The notes under the pieces are model-generated. The model did no database searches and was not told the origin of the DNA. It saw nothing but the letters and a program-made list of their open reading frames with translations. A program made the position numbers and the translations under genes. Source: Phormidium tenue FACHB-886 (lineage in GTDB: Bacteria; Cyanobacteriota; Cyanobacteriia; Elainellales; Elainellaceae). Taken from it: a stretch of 64,000 bases of DNA. The stretch is taken from NCBI RefSeq assembly GCF_014764505.1, contig NZ_JACXWX010000019.1, forward strand, positions 1-64,000. The letters run 5' to 3'. Shown piece after piece: positions 36,070 through 44,510 of this stretch; the stretch's first letter is position 1; the number at the start of each line of letters is the position of its first letter.

Positions 36070-36519
36070 CTACAGAGAGTTGGTCTGGGGTTTTTCGTTG
36101 TAGAGAATCCAGTGCAGATCGAGTGTTTTAATGATATCTACCAAGTTGTCGAAGCTAGGCGGTTTGGCGATATAAGCGTTTGCACCTAAATCATATATTC
36201 GATTGATATCTACAAGTTCTCTGGAGGAGGTCAGCACCACGACAGGCAACCGCCGCAGCGCAGGCTGCTGGCGAATCCACTGCAACACCTCAGCACCAGA
36301 GCGGCGAGGCAATTTTAGATCGAGCAAAAGCAGATCGGGGAAGGGATAGACAGCCCGATCTCCATAGGGAGCTTCTCCTGATAAATATTGCACAGCAGCA
36401 TCCCCATCGCTGACGATTTGTAGCGGTGTGACAACTGCCGCTTTGCGAAATGCCCGCTGGATCAAAAAAACATCTTTAGCATTATCTTCTACAAGCAGAA
36501 TAGTGTGATCGAGGCTCAT
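36070..36519 (-). CDS. Rcp1-like single-domain response regulator
   Basis: A 149-residue protein consisting of one receiver domain: ILLVEDNAKDVFLIQRAF, acceptor Asp in LLLLDLKLPRRSG, and Lys in YIAKPPSF. The insertion between the third and fourth elements (LSGEAPYGDRAVYPFPD) is typical of the Rcp1/phytochrome-partner group. ATG 36519 with GGAGAG eight bases upstream is the start. Its start overlaps by ATGA the stop of a decayed histidine kinase fragment, suggesting its original partner was lost. The intact kinase 183 bases upstream may now serve. Confidence 0.9.
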   Translation of the reverse strand: MSLDHTILLVEDNAKDVFLIQRAFRKAAVVTPLQIVSDGDAAVQYLSGEAPYGDRAVYPFPDLLLLDLKLPRRSGAEVLQWIRQQPALRRLPVVVLTSSRELVDINRIYDLGANAYIAKPPSFDNLVDIIKTLDLHWILYNEKPQTNSL

Positions 36520-36645
36520 ACTGACTCTCCGGCGGGTAATTCGATCCAAAAGCGGCTGCCCTGCTTGAGATTTTACCCCAACCCGTCCCTTTATCTTTTG
36601 GACAACACGCCGGACAATGCCAAGTTAATGCTTCTGCCGTTTGCA
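36516..36645 (-). pseudogene. 3' remnant of a histidine kinase
   Basis: Reading the minus strand in changing frames gives LA, then IVRRVVQKIKGRVGVKSQAGQ split across one frame and GSRFWIELPAGESV-stop in the next. This is the C-terminal G2 region of a HATPase domain. At least two frame changes and no upstream catalytic sequence show it is a decayed end. It overlaps the start of the response regulator by ATGA, the arrangement of a translationally coupled kinase/regulator pair. The intact neighbouring kinase ends in the paralogous VGVESQPGQGSRFWLTLP. Confidence 0.75.
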
Positions 36646-36701
36646 GGTATATCTCATGATGTATCTAAGTCTACTCGCGAAAGTATATCGGAGGGGAGAT
36701 T

Positions 36702-38489
36702 CTAACGGTTGCTTTTGGCTTTCGGCAAGGTTAGCCAGAAGCGGCTTCCTTGCCCTGGTTGGGATTCTACACCTACTTGCCCACCCATGCGCTCCATACC
36801 TTTGCGAACAATTGCCAACCCGATCCCTGTACCGGGGTAGCTTTCGATCCCGTGCAGACGCTCGAACACACGAAAAATCCGCTGCTGATGCTCTGGAGCG
36901 ATCCCAATTCCATTGTCTGCGATCCAGAGTCGGACATGCGTTTGATGATGGGGATCATCTTCAGCAAAAACTTCAACCTGGGGGCGCACACCTGAGTCAA
37001 CGAACTTAATCGCATTGCTTAACAGGTTGGTGATTACCTGTGTGAGGATCGATCGCTGCGCCACCACCTGCGGTAGATTTGGAGAAATGTTAATGCTTGC
37101 TTGTTTTTCTTGTATCTGGGCACTAATTTGCCGCAGAGCTTCTGCCAGCACGGCTGCGAGGTCAACTGGCTGTAAACTGATCTGGCTGCGGCTGAGGCGG
37201 CTGTAGTTCAGCAGATCGCTGATCAGCCCTTCCATTTGCATAGAATCTTCCAAAATGGATTCAATGTAGCTGACGCCGATCTCGTCAAGCTGATCGCCAA
37301 AGTCTTCCTGCAGGGCTTGGGCGAAGCCTTGCATTGTGCGGAGTGGCGCTCTCAGATCGTGCGAAACAGAATAGGTGAAGGCTTCTAGCTCATGGTTAAT
37401 ATCTTGTAGCTGGGCGGTACGTTCTTGAACACGCTGCTCTAGGGTGACGTTAAGCGCTTGCAGCTCAGCTTCAGCGCGTTTGCGATCGGTGATATCCGTT
37501 GAAATGCCGCAGATCGCATAAATCTCGTTGTCTAGATGCCGCAGCGGAAACTTCACCGACAGATATGTATGTAGCCCCTCTGATTGCGGCACAACTTCTT
37601 CCGAAAAAATAGGCTTGCCCGTCTGCAGCACCAGCAGATCGTTTTCCCGCACAGCATCGGCAACCGCTTGGGAAAACAAGTCGTAGTCTGTTTTGCCTTG
37701 AACTGCCGCTCGTTCTACCTGAAACAGCGTCTCAAACTGGTGATTGACAAAGACGAATCGACCGCTCAGGTCTTTGGTGTAGATCACCGCTGGAGAAGTA
37801 TTGAGGATTTCCTGGAGCCGCGTTTCGCTCTCTTGTAAGGCGGTTGCCTCACGCTGCCGCAGCCAGCGATCGCGCCGAATCAGGTAATCTACTAGCGCTA
37901 ACAGCAGCAGATTCAACCCTGTCGCAATTGTCAGCGTCAGCAAAGTTTCCTGAATGCTCCTTTGGGCGGTTTCTCGTCGCTGCTGGAGGAGAGCGGATTC
38001 TTCACGGGCAATTACAGCCGTTTGCCGCCGCACCTCATCCATCAACAGTTTGCCGCGATCGGTATTGACGATCGCCGCCGCAGCAGCAAACCCCTGCTGC
38101 TGCCGCAGTTCGATCGTTTGCCGCAGTTCATCCCGTTTCTGCTCGATCACCTGCTGGAGCTGTTGAATCCGCTGCTGCTGTAGAAGGTTATCGCTCGTCA
38201 GGCGCTGGAGCTGTTCGATCTCCTGGTCAAGCTGGGCGTTTGCTTGCTCGTAGGGTTCTAGGTAGTCCGTTCTGCCTGTGATCAAATAGCCGCGCTGCCC
38301 GGTTTCGGCATCTTTGAGAGTAGACAGCACCCCCTCCAAACGATTCAATACCTGCTGCGTATGGCTGACCCACTGCTCATTTTGAAACGCTCTGCGGATA
38401 TTGGTATAGGACACAATCGTATTCAGGACTAACAGCAGCAGCGTCAGTCCGAGACCCCACGTGATGGGATTGGTAAACGATCGCTTCAT
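36702..38489 (-). CDS. CHASE3-PAS histidine kinase
   Basis: A 595-residue membrane sensor kinase. TM1 is at about 12-30, followed by an extracytoplasmic CHASE3 domain (TGQRGYLITGRTDYLEPYE), TM2 at about 186-205, and a PAS domain (NTSPAVIYTKDLSGRFVFVN). The HisKA phospho-acceptor His lies near 376 in YSVSHDLRAPLR. The HATPase_c domain has NLLSNAIKF, WIADNGIGIA and GTGIGLAIV. The helix arrangement resembles bacteriophytochrome-type kinases that pair with Rcp1-like regulators. The regulator gene follows downstream on the same strand after a decayed kinase remnant. Confidence 0.93.
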   Translation of the reverse strand: MKRSFTNPITWGLGLTLLLLVLNTIVSYTNIRRAFQNEQWVSHTQQVLNRLEGVLSTLKDAETGQRGYLITGRTDYLEPYEQANAQLDQEIEQLQRLTSDNLLQQQRIQQLQQVIEQKRDELRQTIELRQQQGFAAAAAIVNTDRGKLLMDEVRRQTAVIAREESALLQQRRETAQRSIQETLLTLTIATGLNLLLLALVDYLIRRDRWLRQREATALQESETRLQEILNTSPAVIYTKDLSGRFVFVNHQFETLFQVERAAVQGKTDYDLFSQAVADAVRENDLLVLQTGKPIFSEEVVPQSEGLHTYLSVKFPLRHLDNEIYAICGISTDITDRKRAEAELQALNVTLEQRVQERTAQLQDINHELEAFTYSVSHDLRAPLRTMQGFAQALQEDFGDQLDEIGVSYIESILEDSMQMEGLISDLLNYSRLSRSQISLQPVDLAAVLAEALRQISAQIQEKQASINISPNLPQVVAQRSILTQVITNLLSNAIKFVDSGVRPQVEVFAEDDPHHQTHVRLWIADNGIGIAPEHQQRIFRVFERLHGIESYPGTGIGLAIVRKGMERMGGQVGVESQPGQGSRFWLTLPKAKSNR

Positions 38490-38523
38490 GCGAGAACAGG
38501 GAGAGTGCTTTTTTTGAGCTTTC

Positions 38524-39732
38524 TTAGGCTTGTACCATTTCCATCTTTAACACGTTTGCCATCCGTTTAACCGCTTCCTTTAGAATGGATGGCTCATGCA
38601 CCAGCGCAAAGCGAACATAGCCCTCACCCGCTTTACCAAACCCAGCGCCCGGAGAAGCTGCTACGCCCGTCTGCTCCACCAGCGCCCGACAAAAGCCGAT
38701 CGAATCGGTTGCCCAAGGCGCTGGCAGTTTTGCCCACACGTATAGAGCCGCCTTGGGCAGCGGCACCTGCCAGCCAATCTGGTGCAGCGCTTCCACAAAA
38801 GCATCTCGCCGCTGACGAAACGTTTCCACTGCCGCTGCCACAGGTGCCTGTGAACCGTTCAGCGCTGCCACTGCCCCATTCAAAATACCGAGGTACTGAT
38901 TAAAGTCGATCGCAGCCTTCACCTGCCGCAGTGCCCGAATCAGCGCTGCATTGCCGATCGCGTAGCCCACCCGAAAGCCGCCCATGTTGTAGGACTTAGA
39001 CATTGTGAAGAACTCGATCGACACCGTTTTCTGGCGATCGGCTTGCAGCACCGAGGGCGGCTGCTCTGTGCTGAACACCATATCGGGGTAGGGAAAGTCA
39101 TGCGCCAGCACCAAGTGATGCTGCTGACAAAACGCAACTGCTTCTTGAAAGAAAGCGAGCGGAGCCGTGGCCGTGGTGGGATTGTGGGGATAGCTCAACA
39201 CCATTAGCCGTGCCTGCGTCAGCACAGATTCTGGAATATCTGCAAACACAGGCAAAAAGCCGTTTTCTGCAAGCAGCGGCATCGGGTATACCTGCCCCCC
39301 TGCCAAATACACCCCACCTGCATGAGATGGATAGCCCGGATCAGCTAGCAGTGCAAAGTCTCCCGGATTCAGCACAGCCAGCGGCAAATGTCCCGTTCCT
39401 TCCTGCGACCCAATCAGCGGCAGCACTTCTGTTTCGGGGTCAACCGCCAAGCCAAACTTGCGCTCATACCACTGGGCTGCCGCCTGTCGAAACGATCGCG
39501 TTCCATGAAACAGCAGGTAGCCATGCGTTGAGGTATCTGACAGCGACTGAGCGATCGCCTCCAGCACATGTGGCGGCGTTGGCAAATCAGACGATCCCAA
39601 CGACAGGTCAATCACGTCAAGTCCGGTAGCTCTTGCCCTTGCTTTCGCCTGATCCATATCGGCAAACACGTTAGACTGAAGCGCACTGAGGCGATCGGCA
39701 AGGCGAAGCGAAGCAGGCTGAACGACAGACAT
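38524..39732 (-). CDS. Class I/II aminotransferase (DapL/aspartate aminotransferase-like)
   Basis: A 402-residue PLP enzyme. DLSLGSSDLPTPPHVLEA, GSQEGTGHLPLAVLNPGD, LSYPHNPTTATAP and the PLP Lys in FFTMSKSYNMGGFRVG are diagnostic; the C-terminal Arg is in YVRFALVHE. It is often annotated as LL-diaminopimelate aminotransferase-like, but its N-terminus differs from true DapL, so the substrate is open. It lies 35 bases upstream of the CHASE3 kinase on the same strand, so they may share a transcript. Confidence 0.85.
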   Translation of the reverse strand: MSVVQPASLRLADRLSALQSNVFADMDQAKARARATGLDVIDLSLGSSDLPTPPHVLEAIAQSLSDTSTHGYLLFHGTRSFRQAAAQWYERKFGLAVDPETEVLPLIGSQEGTGHLPLAVLNPGDFALLADPGYPSHAGGVYLAGGQVYPMPLLAENGFLPVFADIPESVLTQARLMVLSYPHNPTTATAPLAFFQEAVAFCQQHHLVLAHDFPYPDMVFSTEQPPSVLQADRQKTVSIEFFTMSKSYNMGGFRVGYAIGNAALIRALRQVKAAIDFNQYLGILNGAVAALNGSQAPVAAAVETFRQRRDAFVEALHQIGWQVPLPKAALYVWAKLPAPWATDSIGFCRALVEQTGVAASPGAGFGKAGEGYVRFALVHEPSILKEAVKRMANVLKMEMVQA

Positions 39733-39874
39733 TGTTTTAATAGAGTGAAAGGGTAAAGACGGGCAATCCCACTAAATTTACTCTAGCAGGGCGGCGAAGG
39801 CAGAAGGCAGCCTCAACTTCCCTCACTGCTTTCTGCCTCTTCAACCCGATCGTAGTTGTCTGACTCATCTAAGT

Positions 39875-40504
39875 TCAAGGCTGTAAGTTAAGCTGCCATT
39901 CCTGCGTGGCTGCATTCCAAAGGGGTAAGGCCGTTTTACCCGCTATGAATGGACCCCAATAGCGCCGGGAGCCATCTTGTGCAAAGGCAACCAGCACATC
40001 ACCAGCCTCAATTTGCAGATCATCCTCCGGCAGGGAGAGCTTTAGCCCTTTGGTGCTGCCTTCATTGGGTGCAAAATCCCAATGAACCGGTTGAGCGTCA
40101 ATTTTCTGGGAGTTTGCTTGCTCCGGCGCAGCTTTTGGTGCTGTGGAGTTTGACAGCGGCAGTAGCGCAACTCGGACAGGGTAGATAGTTTGGTTACTGA
40201 CCCGCAAGCTGCCTGCAGTTCCTGCCGGCACGGCTGCGGGTGTTGCAAGGGGCGTTGGAGTAGATGAAGCAACAGGAGCTGGAGCTACCGGAGCGGGTGG
40301 AGCGGGTGAATTGCGATCGGTTGCTCTATCTGCATCAGAGCTGGGGCGATCGATTAACGGGGCAGATTCAGTAAAGATTTGCACTTCAAAGCGGGAAAGC
40401 AGTGAAGCCAGCAAACACAGCCCCAGCACCCCAATTACAGCAGGATAGATTTTTAGCTTGAGGTCGTTTGATAATTCCCGTCCTTTGGGCATTTCTTTAG
40501 GCAT
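39875..40504 (-). CDS. Single-span membrane protein, hypothetical
   Basis: A 209-residue protein with one membrane helix at about 19-37 (YPAVIGVLGLCLLASLL). A Pro/Ala/Thr-rich linker follows (about 60-98), then a periplasmic domain with a Trp/Phe-rich pattern (VHWDFAPNEGSTKGLKLSLPE, RRYWGPFIAGKTALPLW). I do not recognise it beyond a conserved cyanobacterial look. Confidence 0.7.
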   Translation of the reverse strand: MPKEMPKGRELSNDLKLKIYPAVIGVLGLCLLASLLSRFEVQIFTESAPLIDRPSSDADRATDRNSPAPPAPVAPAPVASSTPTPLATPAAVPAGTAGSLRVSNQTIYPVRVALLPLSNSTAPKAAPEQANSQKIDAQPVHWDFAPNEGSTKGLKLSLPEDDLQIEAGDVLVAFAQDGSRRYWGPFIAGKTALPLWNAATQEWQLNLQP

Positions 40505-40933
40505 AAATTTAGATATTTTTGTATAAGTTGTTAGATATTTGTCCGGATATTTAAAGTGTTGCCGCTGCCCGCGAAATCGCTATTCTGACTATCAGCAACG
40601 CCCAATACAATTACTTCTACTCTAGTGAGTGTCGCTGATCTTGGGGGGAATTCCAACGAACTTCTTAAGCTGGCTGCAAGGGATCGCCGTTGAGGCACAA
40701 TCTCGTTAACAAAAACTTGTGAAACTCCGTTAAACTACTGGACTCAATTTTTAAACTCCAATAAAGTTTTGTACGATCGTCCTGAGAATTACGGGGTTGC
40801 CTGTGAAAAGGAAGCACAAGCCCGTAAATAAAGTGAATATGCAACAGAGTGTATGTCTACTGTGGCTCACTCCTGCTTTTGGTATCAGTGCGGATTGTCC
40901 ACTCGTACGCCCAATCGTTGAGTGAGGAGCACG
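40505..40933. other. Intergenic region upstream of SGNH hydrolase gene
   Basis: About 430 bases between divergent genes. A short frame from ATG 40839 to TGA 40925 encodes 28 residues (MQQSVCLLWLTPAFGISA and on) with a signal-peptide-like look, ending just before the hydrolase start. I do not call it a gene. The remainder shows nothing. Confidence 0.4.
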
Positions 40934-41881
40934 ATGAGTAACCTGTGTTTGATTGCGGCTAGTTTAGTATCACAAGGGCAAGCCCCCGGTTGGCAGCTTG
41001 CGGTTCCCCCTTCAGAAGTCCCTAAATACACCCCTCTGGCTACGAGCGTGGCGATCTCCCGGCTCTGCGAATCGCAGCCTGCCTATCGTCCGGTCAACCC
41101 CACTGTGGAAGCACACCTGCCAGAGCGGAGCCGGTCGTTACCCGACTATGTTAATCCCGATCTGCTAATTCCCGGTCGCACCCGTCCCGGCTCTGGAAGC
41201 CAGCTGTTTCAGCAGCGCTGGGCAGCTCTTAGAGCCGGAACCCTTTACACTCGCCTGTCTACCGATCGCTTCCGGGCCGCCTGGATCAATGCGACTAAGC
41301 AGCCTACCTATAACCAATGGATCGATCTACTGGGTCGAGAAGCGCGGGTAGTGGCAAAGGGGCAAGGAGCAAACCGTTTGACGGTGCTGGTAGGAGATTC
41401 AATTGCCCTCTGGTATCCACCCAACCAGATGAGAAACGATCGCTATTGGCTGAATCAAGGCATTTCTGGTGACACCACGACTGGCGTTTTGAATCGGCTG
41501 TCGCTGTTTGACAAAACACAGCCCAACACAATCCACATCATGGTAGGGATCAACGACCTGCGGCGGGGTGCAACCGATGTCGAAATTGTCAGCAACATGA
41601 CTCAAATCATGCGCAATCTTAAGCGCAACCATCCCACCGCCAAGATTTTCGTTCACTCTATTTTGCCCACCCGCCTCGCCGCCATCCCCAATAGCCGCGT
41701 CCGCTGGCTTAACTACAACATCTCTGCGGCTGCCCGCCAAGAGAACGTTAGTTTTCTCAACCTGCAGCCCGCCTTTAGCGACGTGACAGGCAATTTGCGC
41801 CGAGACTTGACCACCGATGGACTTCATCTCAGCGACCAAGGATACCGCGCTTGGGAAGCGGCGATCGCCCCAGTGCTGTAG
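40934..41881 (+). CDS. SGNH/GDSL-family hydrolase
   Basis: A 315-residue protein with the four SGNH blocks: VLVGDSIALW with nucleophile Ser156, GISGDTTTG with Gly, MVGINDLRRG with Asn, and TTDGLHLSDQG with Asp/His. An N-terminal region of about 140 residues precedes them. The family hydrolyses esters or acyl groups; the substrate is unknown. ATG 40934 follows GAGGAG by four bases. The N-terminus has a weak hydrophobic segment only, so export is uncertain. Confidence 0.88.
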   Translation: MSNLCLIAASLVSQGQAPGWQLAVPPSEVPKYTPLATSVAISRLCESQPAYRPVNPTVEAHLPERSRSLPDYVNPDLLIPGRTRPGSGSQLFQQRWAALRAGTLYTRLSTDRFRAAWINATKQPTYNQWIDLLGREARVVAKGQGANRLTVLVGDSIALWYPPNQMRNDRYWLNQGISGDTTTGVLNRLSLFDKTQPNTIHIMVGINDLRRGATDVEIVSNMTQIMRNLKRNHPTAKIFVHSILPTRLAAIPNSRVRWLNYNISAAARQENVSFLNLQPAFSDVTGNLRRDLTTDGLHLSDQGYRAWEAAIAPVL

Positions 41882-41905
41882 CTACGTTACGCGCAGAGGC
41901 TAAGG

Positions 41906-41960
41906 CAAAATCTTTTATGCAAAAGCCGCGCATTGCGCGGCTTTTGCATAAAAGATTTTG
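41906..41960. terminator. 26-bp perfect hairpin, bidirectional terminator
   Basis: The 26-base arm at 41906-41931 pairs without mismatch with 41935-41960 around ATT. The core AAAAGCCGCGC/GCGCGGCTTTT has proper A/T polarity for termination on both strands. It lies 25 bases after the hydrolase stop. Confidence 0.92.
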
Positions 41961-42083
41961 GTCGTGGAGGTGCAGAGCGCATCCACAAAATTGTCTTGAG
42001 CATATTGCCTTGAGCATCATTGAGACACCAGGCAGCACAGCTTCGGTACACTAAACTCTAAAGATGCAAACACCAGACGATCG

Positions 42084-43013
42084 ATGCCTCCTCACTTCCC
42101 CGTCTTCTATTCTCCCGAATTTCTCGACCACGACACTGGCTCCTACCACCCGGAGCGGTCGGGACGGCTCACCGCTATTACCCAAATCCTAAAGGCACAA
42201 CCTTGGGCAGACCAGCTAGAGTGGCGATCGCCCACTCCAATCAAGCAGCAGCCCGATCGGATTGCAACTGCCCTGCACGCCGTCCATCCTCAGCGCTATG
42301 TTGAGGCAGTACAGCATTTGGCAAAATCGGGCGGCGGCTACATCGATCCTGACACCGTTGCCTCGCCGCGCAGCTATGACGTGGCACTGCTAGCAGTCAG
42401 CGCTTGGCTCGATGGCGTGGATCAAGTGTTGTCTTCTGGAGCGCCTGCGTTTGTGGCAGCTCGCCCACCCGGACACCACGCCCTGCCAGAACGAGGCATG
42501 GGCTTTTGTATCTTTGCCAATGCAGCGATCGCGGCTGGCTATGCGCTGCAGCAACCAGGGGTTGAGCGTGTCGCCATCCTGGACTGGGATGTGCATCATG
42601 GCAACGGCACTCAGGCAATTGTCGAGTCGAATCCGGCGATCGCCTTCTGTTCGCTGCATGAATCTCCCCAATATCCTGGAACTGGCTCTACGCGAGAGCG
42701 CGGCAAATACAACAACGTCCTCAACTTCCCCATGGCAGCAGGCAGCACGATCGTCGACTACCTGCCCCACTTTGAAGAGCACATTATTCCCTTCCTGCAG
42801 CACTTCCAGCCTGATCTGCTGATCGTCAGCGCTGGGTATGACGCCAATGCTGCCGATCCGCTGGCTGGCATCGCCTTGCAGCCGCAAGACTACGGGGCGC
42901 TCACCGATCGCTGCCTGCAGGTGACCCGTCGAATTTTGTTTGGGCTGGAAGGGGGATATGATTTTGAGGCACTGGGGCAATCAGTTGCGGCAACGATTGC
43001 CCGGTGCCTGTAG
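42084..43013 (+). CDS. Histone deacetylase-family (AcuC/HdaH-like) protein
   Basis: A 309-residue zinc deacetylase. RPPGHHA with the catalytic His pair, DWDVHHGNGTQ with zinc Asp/His, SAGYDANAADPL with the second zinc Asp, and GLEGGYD with the transition-state Tyr region are all present. Bacterial members deacetylate acetyl-lysine, polyamines or other amides; the substrate is not evident. Start ATG 42084, with HFPVFYSPEFLDHD directly after it typical of the family. Confidence 0.92.
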   Translation: MPPHFPVFYSPEFLDHDTGSYHPERSGRLTAITQILKAQPWADQLEWRSPTPIKQQPDRIATALHAVHPQRYVEAVQHLAKSGGGYIDPDTVASPRSYDVALLAVSAWLDGVDQVLSSGAPAFVAARPPGHHALPERGMGFCIFANAAIAAGYALQQPGVERVAILDWDVHHGNGTQAIVESNPAIAFCSLHESPQYPGTGSTRERGKYNNVLNFPMAAGSTIVDYLPHFEEHIIPFLQHFQPDLLIVSAGYDANAADPLAGIALQPQDYGALTDRCLQVTRRILFGLEGGYDFEALGQSVAATIARCL

Positions 43014-43131
43014 GCTGTTAGGGTCTCCTGTTAAATCTGTAGCGCGATCGTTCCCCCGAAGCCTTAGACTAGAGGATGCGCTATTTTGCATTCAGCTTTA
43101 GTTTGCGTTCACCTTTAATTACTGAGTCACC

Positions 43132-43863
43132 GTGCGTAAGGTTATCATCGCTGGCAACTGGAAAATGTATAAAACTCGGGCAGAAGCGCAAGAGTTTTTA
43201 CACGGCTTTCTCGATCACACGGCAGAAACGCCTGACGATCGAGAGATTGTGCTTTGTGCCCCCTTCACTGCCCTAAGTGCCCTCTCTCGCAATTTACACG
43301 GCACTCGTATTAGAGTTGGGGCGCAAAACGTCCATTGGGAAGCGGAAGGAGCCTACACGGGCGAAGTTTCGGCTCCCATGCTGACCGAAATCGGTGTCCG
43401 CTATGTAGTAGTAGGGCACAGCGAACGGCGTCAGTATTTTGGTGAAACTGATGCCACTGTCAACCTGCGCTTAAAAGCAGCTCAGGCCTTTGGGTTAACG
43501 CCTATTCTGTGTGTAGGTGAAACCAAGCAGCAGCGAGACTTTGGCGAAACAGAAGCTTTGATCTTCAACCAGCTTGCAAAGGATTTGGTAGACATTGACC
43601 AAGCTAATCTAGTCATTGCCTATGAGCCGATTTGGGCGATCGGCACAGGCGACACCTGCGATGCCAAAGAAGCAAACCGCATCATCGGGCTCATTCGCAG
43701 CCGTCTCGATACCCAGAACGTCACCATTCAATACGGCGGCTCCGTCAAACCGGGCAATGTCGATGAAATTATGGCACAACCCGAAATAGACGGTGCGCTT
43801 GTCGGCGGTGCTAGCCTCAACCCCAAAGATTTCGCCCGGATTGTTAACTACAAGGCACTTTAA
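43132..43863 (+). CDS. tpiA: Triosephosphate isomerase
   Basis: It interconverts dihydroxyacetone phosphate and glyceraldehyde 3-phosphate in glycolysis and the Calvin cycle. GNWKMYKT has the catalytic Lys, VVGHSERR the His, and [11 protein letters not shown] the Glu. [10 protein letters not shown] binds phosphate. The length of 243 is normal. The start is GTG 43132, giving [12 protein letters not shown]; no ATG is suitably placed. No strong ribosome site is seen. Confidence 0.97.
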   Translation: MRKVIIAGNWKMYKTRAEAQEFLHGFLDHTAETPDDREIVLCAPFTALSALSRNLHGTRIRVGAQNVHWEAEGAYTGEVSAPMLTEIGVRYVVVGHSERRQYFGETDATVNLRLKAAQAFGLTPILCVGETKQQRDFGETEALIFNQLAKDLVDIDQANLVIAYEPIWAIGTGDTCDAKEANRIIGLIRSRLDTQNVTIQYGGSVKPGNVDEIMAQPEIDGALVGGASLNPKDFARIVNYKAL

Positions 43864-43932
43864 GCTAGCTGCAGCAATGCGTCTCTCCGCTAAGCTGCAC
43901 CTATATATCGATCCTATTTGAGTGGTGAAATA

Positions 43933-43979
43933 GTTTGTGAAAGGTGGGGCGGGCTTCGCCCGCCCCACCTTTCACAAAC
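43933..43979. terminator. 22-bp perfect GC-rich hairpin after tpiA
   Basis: 43933-43954 pairs perfectly with 43958-43979 around a three-base loop; the core is AAAGGTGGGGCGGGC and its complement. A-run before and T-run after within the stem give bidirectional terminator polarity. It begins 69 bases after the tpiA stop. Confidence 0.88.
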
Positions 43980-44404
43980 CCTTTAGGATTGCTATATATT
44001 CCTCAGTCATCCTCTAGAATTGACCAACAGATGCTAGTGAAGAGTGAACAGTGGTTTGTTCTTCACTCGTATTGCCGCAATCAAATTTTTAGGCTCTGAG
44101 ATTTTTAGGTGGCTCTGAGAGTCTTGATGCCTGATTGACGGCGCACTTGCAGATGGCACCTATTCCTAAAAACTAAGAAAGTCTGTCATGGAAAATACTG
44201 CAGACAGAATTGTTGCATTTCTTTACCGCTAATTTTTCTAAATTTGCAGATTGAAGCGAGCGATGACCCTTTAAGCTGTAAACACACAAGCGAACTATAG
44301 GACACAAACCCGTAATCTGTGCAATCTAGCCGGAGATGTATGACAGCTCGTGATCCCCGAACATACTCTACTGAGACAAGCCTTTAGTATTCGCTACGTG
44401 GAAT
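43980..44404. other. Intergenic region between tpiA and sugar ABC operon
   Basis: No reading frame is credible. AGTGAAGA (44036-44043) and TCTTCACT (44060-44067) form a short hairpin. The rest is AT-rich and ends in two hairpins and a T-run (next entry), so a small RNA or a long leader may be encoded. Confidence 0.4.
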
Positions 44405-44467
44405 GGCTTTATGGCTAAAGCCGCAATCGCTGCAACAGACGCTGCTGGTTTAGCGATTGTATTTTTT
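44405..44467 (+). terminator. Double hairpin plus T-run upstream of the sugar-binding protein gene
   Basis: GGCTTT/AAAGCC (44405-44410, 44417-44422) is followed by CAATCGCT/AGCGATTG (44424-44431, 44452-44459) and then TATTTTTT. It reads as an intrinsic terminator 44 bases before the start codon of the ABC operon. It could end a small RNA or attenuate the operon. Confidence 0.65.
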
Positions 44468-44510
44468 AAATCAGGGTTAAATGTAACCTAATTTTTCATA
44501 CATCTTACCC

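Noticed and set aside
42390-42980. 196-codon minus-strand frame
   Set aside because: It is antisense to the deacetylase gene; the sense strand carries all active-site motifs.
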